Source: CAYXZP01 sp964469485
Lineage (GTDB): Bacteria; Desulfobacterota; Binatia; UBA1149; CAYXZP01
Reading direction: 5' to 3'
DNA: 64,000 bases
NCBI GenBank assembly: GCA_964469485.1
Contig: CAYXZP010000002.1
Span: forward strand, 7,427-71,426
The position numbers and the translations under genes were made by a program. Shown here in pieces: positions 51,975 to 60,382 of the stretch. Positions within the stretch are counted from its first letter, which is position 1; each line of letters starts with the position of its first letter. Below the pieces are notes generated by a model, which was given only the letters and a program-made list of their open reading frames with translations, ran no database searches and was not told the DNA's origin.

Positions 51975-53439
51975 GTGTAAAGGCCGTATAGCTGCTGCCG
52001 TCGGCATCGGTGTAGGGCGTGGCCGGGAAGAGCTTGCCCGGCCCCGGGCCGAGGGCCGAGACCGGTATTTCGAGCCACCGGTTGAGCATGGTCCCGTAAA
52101 AGTCCCGGAAATCGTAGGTCATGCGCAGGTCGTCCTCGTTCTCGCTGCCCGGGTCAGCCAACTGTGGATATAGCCCGTGCTGGCCCCCGGCCACGGCCGC
52201 GCCGATGGCGAACTGACAGGAGCTGGTGCCGTGGTCGGTGCCGGCCGCACCCGCGTTGTAGGAGTTCTGCCGTATCGTGCGCCCGAACTCCGAGATCGTG
52301 ACCACCAACACACGGTCCGACAGATCGCCAGTTTGATAGCCCGTGTAGCCGCCGGGGAGCGCGGCCTCCTGTTTCATTTCCTGGTAGAAGGCCGCCACCG
52401 ACGCGCCCACCTCGTAGAGCAGGTTGGAATGGAACAGGCCCTGCTCCTGGCTCGAGTGGGTGTCGAAGCCGCCGACGGCGACGTGGAAGAAGCGCGCGCC
52501 GACGTCGGCGCGTATCGTGGCCGCCACATGCCGCAAGTCACGGGCCAGTTCGAGACCGGTAAGATAGCCGTCGTCCGACTCGTTCAGCGGCGATGGGGAG
52601 GCCAGGTCGTTTCGGCGCCGGTAACGGCCTTGGGAGTCGAGCAACAGTGCTTCGACCTTGCCGGCCTGAACCAGCCCGCTTCCGGGCACGTAGTAGAGCT
52701 GTGACGCATCGAGCGTGGCTACCCCGGTGTTGCCTATCTTGGCCAGCTCCGGCCACGCCGCAGGGTCGGCGGCACCGCTTTGCTGGTACATCTGCCGGAT
52801 GAGGGCCTGCTTGGCGGCTTTGCTGCCCTCGGCGGGGAATTGGATCTGGGCCAGGTGTTTGAAGGCGAAAAGGCTCGTCCCGGTCGGCGTGAACAGCGGG
52901 TTGAGCTGGTTGCCCATTATCACCGCCGGTACATCGGTGGCCCCGTAGCCGGCCTGGTCCAGATAGCGGCCGAACCATCCGTTGCCGGTGTCGCCGAGCG
53001 GGTCGGCCGTGTACCAGATGTCCTCGCTGCGGAAGTGAGAATGGTCGGCGAAGGGGTAGTGGACCCCGTTTATAATGGCGAGATCGCCGTCGAGCCAGGT
53101 CTGGTGCAAGCGCCAGAGCGCGGGGTGCAGGGCGTAGTCCTGGCCGTCCTCGTTCTGGCCGACCGAGAGGATGTCGCTTACCGGCGCGCCGCTGGTCTGC
53201 CAGGGCGAAAGCCCCGCGGTCGTTGCCGGNNNNNNNNNNCGTTGAGTGCCGGTAAGCGGATAGACCGTGTTGAGTCCGTCGTTGCCTCCATAAAGTTGGA
53301 CGAAAACGACTATGCGGTCGCCGGGCACGGCGGCGTACGCCACCCGGGTGCCGGCCAACTGTACGAGCGCGGGCCCGAACATGGCACCGGCCGTGCCGGC
53401 GGCGCTTCGCGTGAGGAACTGTCTCCTGGTCATCGTCAC
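51952..53439 (-). CDS. DUF1501 family Tat-exported protein (contains assembly gap)
   Basis: 495 codons, four unknown. The start MTMTRRQFLTRSAAG is a twin-arginine signal. VQLYGGNDGLNTVYPL is the DUF1501 opening, and later VVTISEFGRTIRQN and DHGTSSCQF are conserved features. The family has an alkaline-phosphatase-like fold and is always paired with DUF1800. The function is unsettled. Ten Ns at 53230-53239 fall in codons after GTQ; the frame is open across them only if the gap is truly ten (or 3n+1) bases. It starts 10 nt after the DUF1800 stop. Confidence 0.88.
   Translation of the reverse strand: MTMTRRQFLTRSAAGTAGAMFGPALVQLAGTRVAYAAVPGDRIVVFVQLYGGNDGLNTVYPLTGTQXXXXPATTAGLSPWQTSGAPVSDILSVGQNEDGQDYALHPALWRLHQTWLDGDLAIINGVHYPFADHSHFRSEDIWYTADPLGDTGNGWFGRYLDQAGYGATDVPAVIMGNQLNPLFTPTGTSLFAFKHLAQIQFPAEGSKAAKQALIRQMYQQSGAADPAAWPELAKIGNTGVATLDASQLYYVPGSGLVQAGKVEALLLDSQGRYRRRNDLASPSPLNESDDGYLTGLELARDLRHVAATIRADVGARFFHVAVGGFDTHSSQEQGLFHSNLLYEVGASVAAFYQEMKQEAALPGGYTGYQTGDLSDRVLVVTISEFGRTIRQNSYNAGAAGTDHGTSSCQFAIGAAVAGGQHGLYPQLADPGSENEDDLRMTYDFRDFYGTMLNRWLEIPVSALGPGPGKLFPATPYTDADGSSYTAFTPIDYLPG
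53230..53239. other. Assembly gap (10 N)
   Basis: A run of ten Ns inside the DUF1501 gene. True length is unknown. Confidence 0.95.
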
Positions 53440-53449
53440 CGACTTGTCC

Positions 53450-54973
53450 TCACTGTAGCTGGGCCTCGGCGGCCTGAAGTACCAGCGCGATCAGCCCTCG
53501 GACCTTGTGCTGGGCATCGTCGGTCCACTCGTCGCTCAGGTCCAAGGTCTGCTTGGCGCCGTTGTCGGTGACGAATGCCATGAGCGCGTCTATCTGCGAC
53601 CCGCTCAGTGCCAGCGGACCCGAGTCGAGACCGGCACGACGGACTATGGCGTTGACGACGACCGACGGGTCGGCCGCGTCGTCGCGGATGGGCAGGTCCT
53701 TGAGCCTGCGCAATCTCAGCCGGCTCGAACCCCAATCGGAAATGCTCAGGTCCTTGGCGAACTCCATGCGCTTGAGCAGCGTGCCGCTGTTCATCCAGGA
53801 AAGCCCGCCCGGCCACCCGGCCACGTTGGGCGGGTGGAACAGCTCCATGCCCATGCCGCCGAGCCGTTCGCCGAGCTCTTCGTCGGATTCGGCCATCCAG
53901 CGGGCGCTGCTCTTGATGTTGAAGGCGCGGAAGGAGCCCACGGCGTACTCGACCGGGCTTTTTACGCTGCGTCCCTTGGCACGGTCGCTGTAGAACTCGT
54001 CGTGGGTCCACATGGCCCGCAGCAGCGGGGCCAGCTCGAAGTTGTTGTCCGCAAAGATGGCGGCAAACTCGGCCAGCAGGTCACCGAGGCCGTCGGCCGG
54101 AGCGTCGTAAGCGTAGAAGCTCCACAGTTTCGAGCTCAGGAACATGCCGACCTGGTTGTTGCCGGCGTCATCGGTGCGCGAGAAGATGAGCTCTAGGACG
54201 TCGTCCTCGCTCCCGGCGACCCCTTCATCGATACGGAGGTTGTTGCTGGTGCGCCCGAACAGCGTCATCGGGTCGGGCAGTCCGTCGCCGTCATCGTCGT
54301 AGTGTCCGCCGTCCCAGTGCCAGGGGTTCCACACGCCCTGGTCGCGGTCGATGGTGGTCCAGCCGGTGCAGGCGCGCGAGAGCTGGTGGACATCGTCTTC
54401 GCTGTAGTTTGGTCTGGACGGGTCGGGCATGCCGCCGGGCCCCAGCTGGAACACGCCGAGGGTGAACAATTCCATCAGCTCGCGGCCGAAGTTCTCGTTG
54501 GCGTTCACGTGGACGCCGTCGCTGCTGGCCACGTTGTGGATGCCGTCGAGGAAATGGAGGTTGGCCGGGTCGCGGTTGAACTCGCGTATGAGGTCCCGGT
54601 AGTTGCCCTTGGCGTACATGCGGAACAGCCGGTTCTGGTAGGAGGTGTACTTGAGCGTGGGCTGGGCGGCCAGGCCGCTTACGAGCAGACCGTGCAGGAA
54701 CAGCACGAGCTTCTCGCGACAGCCATCGGCCGGCTTGCGCTTCCTGATCATCTGCTTGAGCCACCAGCGTTGCATCTTGCGGACGTTGTACTCGTCGACC
54801 TCGTTCTTGGCCGGTGGTTTCTTCTTCGATGGTCTGAAACCGAGCAGGGTGTCGACAGCCTCGGCCATCGTGGCGTTGCGCCGGAGGAACTTGGTGAGGT
54901 TCTCCGGGCTGTCGCCGAAGGCCGCCCTTCTCAGCAGATGGGCGGCGTTGTCGTTGTTCCAAACCACGGCCAT
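53450..54973 (-). CDS. DUF1800 family protein
   Basis: 507 residues. AAHLLRRAAFGDSPENL at the start, ENFGRELMELFTLGVFQLG and ACTGWTTIDR in the middle, and LGGMGMELFHPPNVAGWPGG near the end are DUF1800 signatures. No signal peptide is visible, so export may depend on the partner DUF1501 protein. The pair is common in bacteria that oxidise or bind extracellular polymers, but no activity is firmly known. It starts 1 nt after the stop of the haem protein gene and precedes DUF1501 by 10 nt: a three-gene operon. Confidence 0.9.
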   Translation of the reverse strand: MAVVWNNDNAAHLLRRAAFGDSPENLTKFLRRNATMAEAVDTLLGFRPSKKKPPAKNEVDEYNVRKMQRWWLKQMIRKRKPADGCREKLVLFLHGLLVSGLAAQPTLKYTSYQNRLFRMYAKGNYRDLIREFNRDPANLHFLDGIHNVASSDGVHVNANENFGRELMELFTLGVFQLGPGGMPDPSRPNYSEDDVHQLSRACTGWTTIDRDQGVWNPWHWDGGHYDDDGDGLPDPMTLFGRTSNNLRIDEGVAGSEDDVLELIFSRTDDAGNNQVGMFLSSKLWSFYAYDAPADGLGDLLAEFAAIFADNNFELAPLLRAMWTHDEFYSDRAKGRSVKSPVEYAVGSFRAFNIKSSARWMAESDEELGERLGGMGMELFHPPNVAGWPGGLSWMNSGTLLKRMEFAKDLSISDWGSSRLRLRRLKDLPIRDDAADPSVVVNAIVRRAGLDSGPLALSGSQIDALMAFVTDNGAKQTLDLSDEWTDDAQHKVRGLIALVLQAAEAQLQ

Positions 54974-54974
54974 G

Positions 54975-55958
54975 TCAGTCGTCCGTGCCTGTTACCCAGC
55001 CCTGGCTTGGAGCCGGGCCGAGAACGGCATCCCCTATTATCCAGGTTCGCAGGATTTCGACGAGCCAGCCGCGCACACGCCGCCCGGTCGGTGGCATACG
55101 CGAGCCGTAGCTCGCGGGAAGCTCACCGGTGACCTTGAGGTAGACCAGACTTGCCCCGGGCTCACCGGGCGCGATACGGGCCAGGCCGTCGGCTGCCGCG
55201 GCCGCGTTGGCCGGCGTTGCCGACACGGTCTGCGAATAGGCCGCATTGGGCAACAGGACCATGCCACCGGCCTGGCTCTCGGAGTCATGGCATCCCGAAA
55301 GCGCGCAGCTTGGCCCGAATATCTGTCTGGCGACGCGGTCGAAGCTGCCCGAATAAAGCTCGGTGGCAAGGTAGCGGCCGTCGCCGCCCGCCCGGCAACG
55401 GAACAGTATCCGGTCGCGGTCGCGAAGCGCACGGCCCGAGGCCACACCGTAGGCGGAAAGTTTGAGCTTCTTGCGGCCGCGTCCCATCTTGCCGTTGCGG
55501 CGCGGCCCCTTCAGCGCCACCGTAAGCGTGGTGTGGGCCGTGCAGTCGTCGGCCTCGTAGTCGTCGGGAAGGTCGAGAGCGTCTATGCGGCTCTGAAGTG
55601 CCTGGAACTCCGGGTCGAACTTGCGGTCGCCGTTATCGACGGCGTGAGCCACCGTGACGGCATCCGTCGACGAGGGGGTGCACGCTTCGAGCGCGGTCGA
55701 GTTGAGGCAGACCCGTACCAGGAAGGAACAGACGCCGTCCTTCTGACCGTCGTCATCGCAGGCGGCGTCGCCGTCGTCGCATTCGGCTTTGCGCGAACCG
55801 TTGGCCGCGCTGTCGGCGACCTCGACCGTGGCAAGGCAATCAGCCGCGCGGTTGCCTCCGCCGCCCAGCATTGCGGCGTGAACCGGCGCGGCGACGAGCA
55901 GGCCCGTCAGCGTGAGGGTCAGTAGTGCCGACCCGGGACGAATATACCAAGGTCGCAT
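54975..55958 (-). CDS. Secreted protein with C-terminal haem-binding (CX4CH) domain
   Basis: 327 residues from ATG 55958. A signal peptide ends near AAPVHA-AML. The N-terminal half has a Cys loop (CDDGDAACDDDGQKDGVC) and a strand-rich region. The C-terminal ~110 residues contain CALSGCH, a CX4CH haem motif, then GSRMPPTGRRVRG with a likely Met ligand and LRTWI. It parallels the haem domain of the 1928 protein, which has the normal CSGCH. It is probably a periplasmic or surface electron carrier. First gene of the haem/DUF1800/DUF1501 operon; its start faces the divergent MarR gene. Confidence 0.82.
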   Translation of the reverse strand: MRPWYIRPGSALLTLTLTGLLVAAPVHAAMLGGGGNRAADCLATVEVADSAANGSRKAECDDGDAACDDDGQKDGVCSFLVRVCLNSTALEACTPSSTDAVTVAHAVDNGDRKFDPEFQALQSRIDALDLPDDYEADDCTAHTTLTVALKGPRRNGKMGRGRKKLKLSAYGVASGRALRDRDRILFRCRAGGDGRYLATELYSGSFDRVARQIFGPSCALSGCHDSESQAGGMVLLPNAAYSQTVSATPANAAAAADGLARIAPGEPGASLVYLKVTGELPASYGSRMPPTGRRVRGWLVEILRTWIIGDAVLGPAPSQGWVTGTDD

Positions 55959-56040
55959 GGTCGTGCGGGCGGCGTCAAGGTTTTTCAACGGTCTCGCCGG
56001 GCGGTGAGGTCCGGGGCCCTTGACAGCCCCCCACAAAGGA

Positions 56041-56050
56041 TGTATATACA
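56041..56050. promoter_or_regulatory. Palindromic operator, probably bound by the adjacent MarR protein
   Basis: TGTATATACA is a perfect 10-bp palindrome 4 nt before ATG 56055, the usual place and form of a MarR autoregulatory site. It also lies in the 96-bp divergent gap with the haem-protein operon. Confidence 0.5.
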
Positions 56051-56054
56051 CATT

Positions 56055-56492
56055 ATGGCCGATCGGGCGGATTCTTTACGAGAGGGGGGCTGTGCCTGCT
56101 TCAACTTCAGGCGTGCCTCGAGGGCCATCACCCAGGTCTTCGATGAGGCGATGAGGCCCACAGGCTACAAGGCCTCCCAGATCATGCTCTTGGGCGGAGT
56201 GCGTATGCTCGCCCCGGTAACGATAGGGGTTCTGGCCGACAAGGCCGTGATGGACCGCACCACGCTCACTCGCAACATCAAGCCCTTGGAGCGGGACGGG
56301 CTCATTCGTGTCGATGCGGGCCAGGACCGGCGCGAGCGGGTGATCAGTCTTAGCCCCAAAGGGGAGAAAGTGCTGGGCAGCGCGCTCGCGTTGCGCGAGC
56401 AGGCTCAGCAACGGGTTGCCGAGCTATTCGGCAAGAGGCGGCTGGGCCGTTTGATAGGTGATGTCGCCGAGCTGGTTGAAGCGGTTCGGTAG
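56055..56492 (+). CDS. MarR-family transcriptional regulator
   Basis: 145 residues from ATG 56055; ATG 56040 is in frame but overlaps the operator. CFNFRRASRAITQVFDEAM is the N-terminal dimerisation helix seen in SlyA/MarR proteins, with Cys residues just before it that could sense oxidants. The winged helix includes DKAVMDRTTLTRNIKPLERDGLI (landmark: MDRTTLTRNIKPLERDG) and the wing DRRERVISLSPKGE. It represses or activates from the palindrome at 56041. The gene lies 20 nt before a small membrane peptide, probably cotranscribed, and divergent from the haem/DUF1800/DUF1501 operon. Confidence 0.9.
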   Translation: MADRADSLREGGCACFNFRRASRAITQVFDEAMRPTGYKASQIMLLGGVRMLAPVTIGVLADKAVMDRTTLTRNIKPLERDGLIRVDAGQDRRERVISLSPKGEKVLGSALALREQAQQRVAELFGKRRLGRLIGDVAELVEAVR

Positions 56493-56512
56493 GTTTTTTT
56501 TGGAGGTAAAAG

Positions 56513-56647
56513 GTGCATATGCAAGTAAAAACAATACGAGAAGGTTGTCACCAAGGCTTGGTATCGTGCTGCGCACTGATCGTCGCAGCCGGCCTGCTAA
56601 GCGTGTCCTTTCTGATCGCGCTCCCGCTCCTGGTGGCCTTTGGCTAA
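56513..56647 (+). CDS. 44-residue single-pass membrane peptide
   Basis: GTG 56513 is preceded by GGAGG with an ideal 6-nt spacing; ATG 56519 is an alternative. The peptide has a short polar head (QVKTIREGCHQG) and one transmembrane helix (ALIVAAGLLSVSFLIALPLL), with three cysteines at the head-helix border. It lies 20 nt after the MarR stop and overlaps the convergent ceramidase-like stop by 4 nt. The strong site and clean helix support a real gene. Function unknown; regulation by MarR is inferred. Confidence 0.6.
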   Translation: MHMQVKTIREGCHQGLVSCCALIVAAGLLSVSFLIALPLLVAFG

Positions 56648-57354
56648 GCGGACGGCTCGGCCAGCAGGCGTTCGTAGAAGAGATAGCCGGCCGCCATGCC
56701 GAGCGAGCTCAGCAGGTGCCAGGTGGCGTGTCCCTGGAAGAGATGGTTCGTGGGGTCGCAAAGGACGCGTGTGACGTCGAGCACGGAGAACGTTGAGGCC
56801 AGGGCCATGACGGCGGCCATCAAGTAGAAGAATCGATACTCCCGGGCGCGCTGCCCGGTACGCATCAGTCGAAGCTCGGTGCCGATGACCGCCAGGGTGG
56901 CGGCCAGCACGATGCCCTGTATGGGGACCCCGGTCGCGTAGAGCACCACGACAAGAATACAGCCCGAGCCTACGCCCCACGCGAGCGCGCGGGCTTGAGA
57001 TGCGCGCGCGATCAGCCCCAGCCGTTCCATGTTGATGGTCAGCGGAATGCCGACGAAGGCGAACATCCCCAAGAAGTCGAAGAACTGGAAGAAGAAGGTG
57101 TAGGAGGCGTGGTAGATGAAAGAGGCCGCACCCAGGAAGGCGGCGGCCGGTGCGAACCAGGCCAGGCGAGGGTCACGTCCGCGGGCCCTGCTCCACACGA
57201 ACAGGGCCAGTGCGAACAGCGCCAGGTTGGACCAGGTGTTGGCCGGTTCCACTATCCAGGAACAGCGGGCGGCCTCGCACCATTTGACGTTCGGGAGCGC
57301 CCAGCTGCTCAGTTCGTACCACGGACAGCCGGGCTCGAGCGGCGGTACGTTCAC
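56644..57354 (-). CDS. Ceramidase/CREST-family membrane hydrolase
   Basis: 236 residues, about seven transmembrane helices. WCEAARCSWIVEPANTWSNLA at ~25-45 is typical of bacterial ceramidase-domain proteins. Conserved CREST residues appear as ASFIYHASYTF (His), QFFDFLGM (Asp) and FQGHATWHLLSS (two His), which bind the catalytic zinc. The family hydrolyses ceramide-type amides or related membrane substrates. GTG 57354 starts 1 nt after the CotH stop, so it may be the tail of the CotH operon. Bacterial substrates are not established. Confidence 0.85.
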   Translation of the reverse strand: MNVPPLEPGCPWYELSSWALPNVKWCEAARCSWIVEPANTWSNLALFALALFVWSRARGRDPRLAWFAPAAAFLGAASFIYHASYTFFFQFFDFLGMFAFVGIPLTINMERLGLIARASQARALAWGVGSGCILVVVLYATGVPIQGIVLAATLAVIGTELRLMRTGQRAREYRFFYLMAAVMALASTFSVLDVTRVLCDPTNHLFQGHATWHLLSSLGMAAGYLFYERLLAEPSA

Positions 57355-57355
57355 T

Positions 57356-60280
57356 TCAGGGGCAGACCAACTCGTCGCAGTACTGCTTGCGCAGCATGAG
57401 ATTTACGGCTTCCGCGTGGTCTTCGATCAAGCACCCGCTCTGACCGTCGGGTGAGACCAGGCCATCGACGGTCGATGCGCAGGCGTCGAGCTGACCGACT
57501 AGAAGGTCGGAGCACTTGGACCCGCCGACCAGCTTGCGGGCCTTGGTCCCGGCCTTGGCGAGCATGCGCGCCGTTTTGTATTCCCCTGTGCATGCCCCCG
57601 AGTTGCTGAGCGGTCCCGTCTTGTCCGCGTTGCGGTAAAGCTCCTTGCCCTTGGTGTAAGAACTACGACACTTCTGATGGGCCTTGAGCGTTTTGGTAAG
57701 ATAGATGTAACCGGCCTTGCCGATCCTCGCCTGGCAGCGGGCCAGGTCGCTTTGCTCGGGAGCCAGCGAAGGCCCGTAGAGCGCTTCGATGGCGGCGTCG
57801 ATCTCGTCCAGGTGGGTGTCGACGATGCAGCCGCCGTCACCCGTGGCGTTGACCAGTTCGTCGACCGTCATCGCGCAGGTGCTCATGGAAACGAGGTATC
57901 CGTCCATGCAGCGGGAAGAGACCAGCGCGTGTGCTTTGAGGCCGACCTTGTCGACCGTGCGCGCCGTCCTGGTCTCCTCCCAACAATCGTCGAAGTTCGT
58001 CAGCGGCACGGTGCCGGCCTCGCCGGTGAACAATGCTTTGCCCGCGTTGAAGTCGTCACGGCACTTCAGCACCATCTTCGTGGATTTCTTGACCAGCAGC
58101 GAGCCCGCTTTGGCGATGGCGCCATGGCATTTGTTCGACCAATTCGCGTAGCCGCAGGTGGGGCAGGGCGTGATGTTCCAGAAACCCTGCGGTTTCATGC
58201 AGACACGGTCGTACTGCGGCCGGTCCCATTCTTCCACGCCGTTGCCGAATGTGTCCTCGAAGACCTGGCGGCGTCCGTCGATGAATTCCCGTGTCTGCGA
58301 GAGCGCGAAGGCGGCGGGAGTCTGCACCGGTGAGACCAGAGCGACCACGCGGTCGACCTCGGCGTTTAGCGCCGCCTCGTCCCACAGGCTGTCCATCAGG
58401 CTCTCTAGACGGTCGCGATAGGCCTGGGCTCCGGCCGGAATTTCGTAGAGTCGGCGGGCGACTATGCCGTAAGCCCAGTAAAGCGGCGAAGGGAAGCCCT
58501 CACGCGGGTCGTTGAAGAAGATGCGATTCAGTAGATGCCCGCCGGCGAAGGTGGCGTCCGTTCCCCACGGTATGAAGCGGAACAGGCCGTCGCTGGGGTC
58601 ACGATAGATGTAATGGTTGTTCTTGTCCCCCGAGTACCCGTCCCAATGGCCGACCAGTCCCTCCATGGCCCAGAAGGTCAGGAAGTCGTCCAGGTCGATC
58701 AACGTGCCGAGGTCGTCGATTATGCTGCCGTCGAACACGGTCGATTCGGTGGTGCCGGGTGGCCACACGACATCGTGTACCGCCCATAGGTCGCTGGTGT
58801 CGTTGGAGCCCTGGTTGTTCTTCAACTCGTAGCGCAGCAGGAAATCTTTCTCGAAATCGGCCAGCTGAGCCTCGTAGAGGTTACCGTCGGAATCCCCGAA
58901 TGCGCGTTCGAGGAACGGGTCCTTTATGGACTCGACGTGGCTGTAGACCCCGAGATCGACGACGCCGGTCTCGTGGATGATGCGCACGTGCGCGTGATTG
59001 CAACGTGGCGCCGGCACCCCCGCCTCGCGGAAGAGCTTGTAGGCCAGACAGGTCCTCACCAGCGAGCTGTCCTGTGGGTGACCGTTGAGGGTGAGGCGGT
59101 CCAGTCCGAACAGGTCTATGTTCTCCTGGTACTCGGAGAACTTTACCTTGAGCGAGGGCCGGTCGGGGTCTGTCGTGGAACCGTAGAAGCCCTTCTTGCG
59201 GACCCCGACATTGGTTATCGTCACGCCGCCCACCACCACATCGGCCTGGTACCAGGGAAATAGCGTTGGCGCCGGCCGGACCGGACAGGTGGCCGGGAAC
59301 AGTTCACCGATGTTCGGTTGTACCAGACGAAGCGCGTTCCAGTCGGCCTCGCTCATGTAGACCTCGACCTCCAGCAGTTCGTCGGGCTTGAAGGCGTCGG
59401 CCTGCTCGCAGCCGCCTTCGGGCAGCCCCGGGCCCGCCGCGTCGCATGCATCGCCGTTGCCGTCGGCGTCAGCGTCATCCTGGTCTATGTTGAAGGTCTC
59501 GGGGCAGTTGTCCCGGCAGGTGGCGATGCCGTCGAGGTCGCCGTCGCCGACCCCGAGGCCCGTTCGAAGCGCCGTGAAGTCCTGCGTGGCGGCACCCGCG
59601 CTGTAGATGTTGGGCGACCCGAAGGTGCTCGAGCTGCCATCGTTGTAGTGGTCGGAGTCGGCCGTGATCGCGGCCAGGGGGTCGGCCTCGAGCTTGGCCA
59701 CCTCACGCTGGTTGACGCCGCTCGGTGCGCCCGGACCCTCGCCGTTGGGGCCGAACATCAAGCGGCCGCTCGCATCATGGATCTCGAAGGAGGTGTCGTT
59801 GTTGGAGACATCGAAGGCGGTCGCGCTTATGAAGGTTCCCGAGCCTTGGGTTCCCGCGCGCAGGTTGATCGTCCAATCGCCCGAGGCCGGTGCGTAACCG
59901 GCATCCTCGGCCAGGTCCTCGGCGATCGTAATGATGGTCCCGGCGCTCAGGTTGGCGAGCAGGGCGTGGTCGGAAAGGGTCAGCAGGGCATCGAGGAGCC
60001 CGTCATCGTCGGTGACCCTGATCTGCCAGCCGCGGATGTCCAGTGGGTGGGCGACCACCACCAGCTCGAACCAGTCGCCGCCGTTGCCGGCTACACGCCC
60101 CAGGAAAGTGTCGGCCCTCTGGCCGCCGTCCTCGTCAGCCGCGGCCGTGCCGCCCTTGAGGAAGCCGTCGGGGGCAACCGCGTTGTACTCGTTGACGATG
60201 ATGGGAGCGGCGGCGGCCGGCCCGGCCAGCAGCAGACAGGCGAGGCCAACAACCGTGGATCTGGCCGCAATGAGGTACAT
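57356..60280 (-). CDS. Secreted CotH-kinase protein with lamin-tail and CX21C domains
   Basis: 974 residues. A signal peptide ends PAAAA-PII. A lamin-tail-like domain (IIVNEYNAV...GDWFELVV) covers ~26-210. A thrombospondin-3-type calcium stretch (DGDLDGIATCRDNCPE) follows near 250. The CotH kinase domain (~295-690) has key aspartates in SGDKNNHYIY (D552) and PWGTDATF (D575). The last ~260 residues carry two tandem C-x21-C units (C718-C740 and C849-C871), each with a following Lys-rich helix and Cys. CotH proteins phosphorylate secreted proteins. It is the downstream member of a cluster with HlyD, DUF4956 and VTC polymerase genes, a known association. Confidence 0.9.
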   Translation of the reverse strand: MYLIAARSTVVGLACLLLAGPAAAAPIIVNEYNAVAPDGFLKGGTAAADEDGGQRADTFLGRVAGNGGDWFELVVVAHPLDIRGWQIRVTDDDGLLDALLTLSDHALLANLSAGTIITIAEDLAEDAGYAPASGDWTINLRAGTQGSGTFISATAFDVSNNDTSFEIHDASGRLMFGPNGEGPGAPSGVNQREVAKLEADPLAAITADSDHYNDGSSSTFGSPNIYSAGAATQDFTALRTGLGVGDGDLDGIATCRDNCPETFNIDQDDADADGNGDACDAAGPGLPEGGCEQADAFKPDELLEVEVYMSEADWNALRLVQPNIGELFPATCPVRPAPTLFPWYQADVVVGGVTITNVGVRKKGFYGSTTDPDRPSLKVKFSEYQENIDLFGLDRLTLNGHPQDSSLVRTCLAYKLFREAGVPAPRCNHAHVRIIHETGVVDLGVYSHVESIKDPFLERAFGDSDGNLYEAQLADFEKDFLLRYELKNNQGSNDTSDLWAVHDVVWPPGTTESTVFDGSIIDDLGTLIDLDDFLTFWAMEGLVGHWDGYSGDKNNHYIYRDPSDGLFRFIPWGTDATFAGGHLLNRIFFNDPREGFPSPLYWAYGIVARRLYEIPAGAQAYRDRLESLMDSLWDEAALNAEVDRVVALVSPVQTPAAFALSQTREFIDGRRQVFEDTFGNGVEEWDRPQYDRVCMKPQGFWNITPCPTCGYANWSNKCHGAIAKAGSLLVKKSTKMVLKCRDDFNAGKALFTGEAGTVPLTNFDDCWEETRTARTVDKVGLKAHALVSSRCMDGYLVSMSTCAMTVDELVNATGDGGCIVDTHLDEIDAAIEALYGPSLAPEQSDLARCQARIGKAGYIYLTKTLKAHQKCRSSYTKGKELYRNADKTGPLSNSGACTGEYKTARMLAKAGTKARKLVGGSKCSDLLVGQLDACASTVDGLVSPDGQSGCLIEDHAEAVNLMLRKQYCDELVCP

Positions 60281-60289
60281 CTGTCCGAG

Positions 60290-60311
60290 CTACGGGCCGG
60301 AAGGGCCGTAG
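60290..60311 (-). promoter_or_regulatory. Leader hairpin next to CotH start
   Basis: CTACGG and CCGTAG arms flank a 10-nt centre that contains a further GG/CC pair. The hairpin ends 9 nt before ATG 60280. Confidence 0.35.
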
Positions 60312-60332
60312 GACCAGTATGGCCATGCACGG

Positions 60333-60369
60333 CCCCTTTGAACAACCACGCTTATAGCCTCAAAAGGGG
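60333..60369. promoter_or_regulatory. Inverted repeat upstream of CotH
   Basis: CCCCTTTGA (60333-60341) pairs with TCAAAAGGGG (60360-60369), with one bulged base, in the 102-bp gap between the HlyD and CotH genes. It may be an attenuator or a terminator after HlyD. Confidence 0.35.
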
Positions 60370-60382
60370 GGGTCGGAGCCGG

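Noticed and set aside
53230..53239. Possible frameshift or pseudogene in the DUF1501 gene
   Set aside because: The interruption is a run of Ns, an assembly gap, and both sides match the same family.
54302..55925. Overlapping long + strand frames
   Set aside because: Shadows of the DUF1800 and haem-protein genes.
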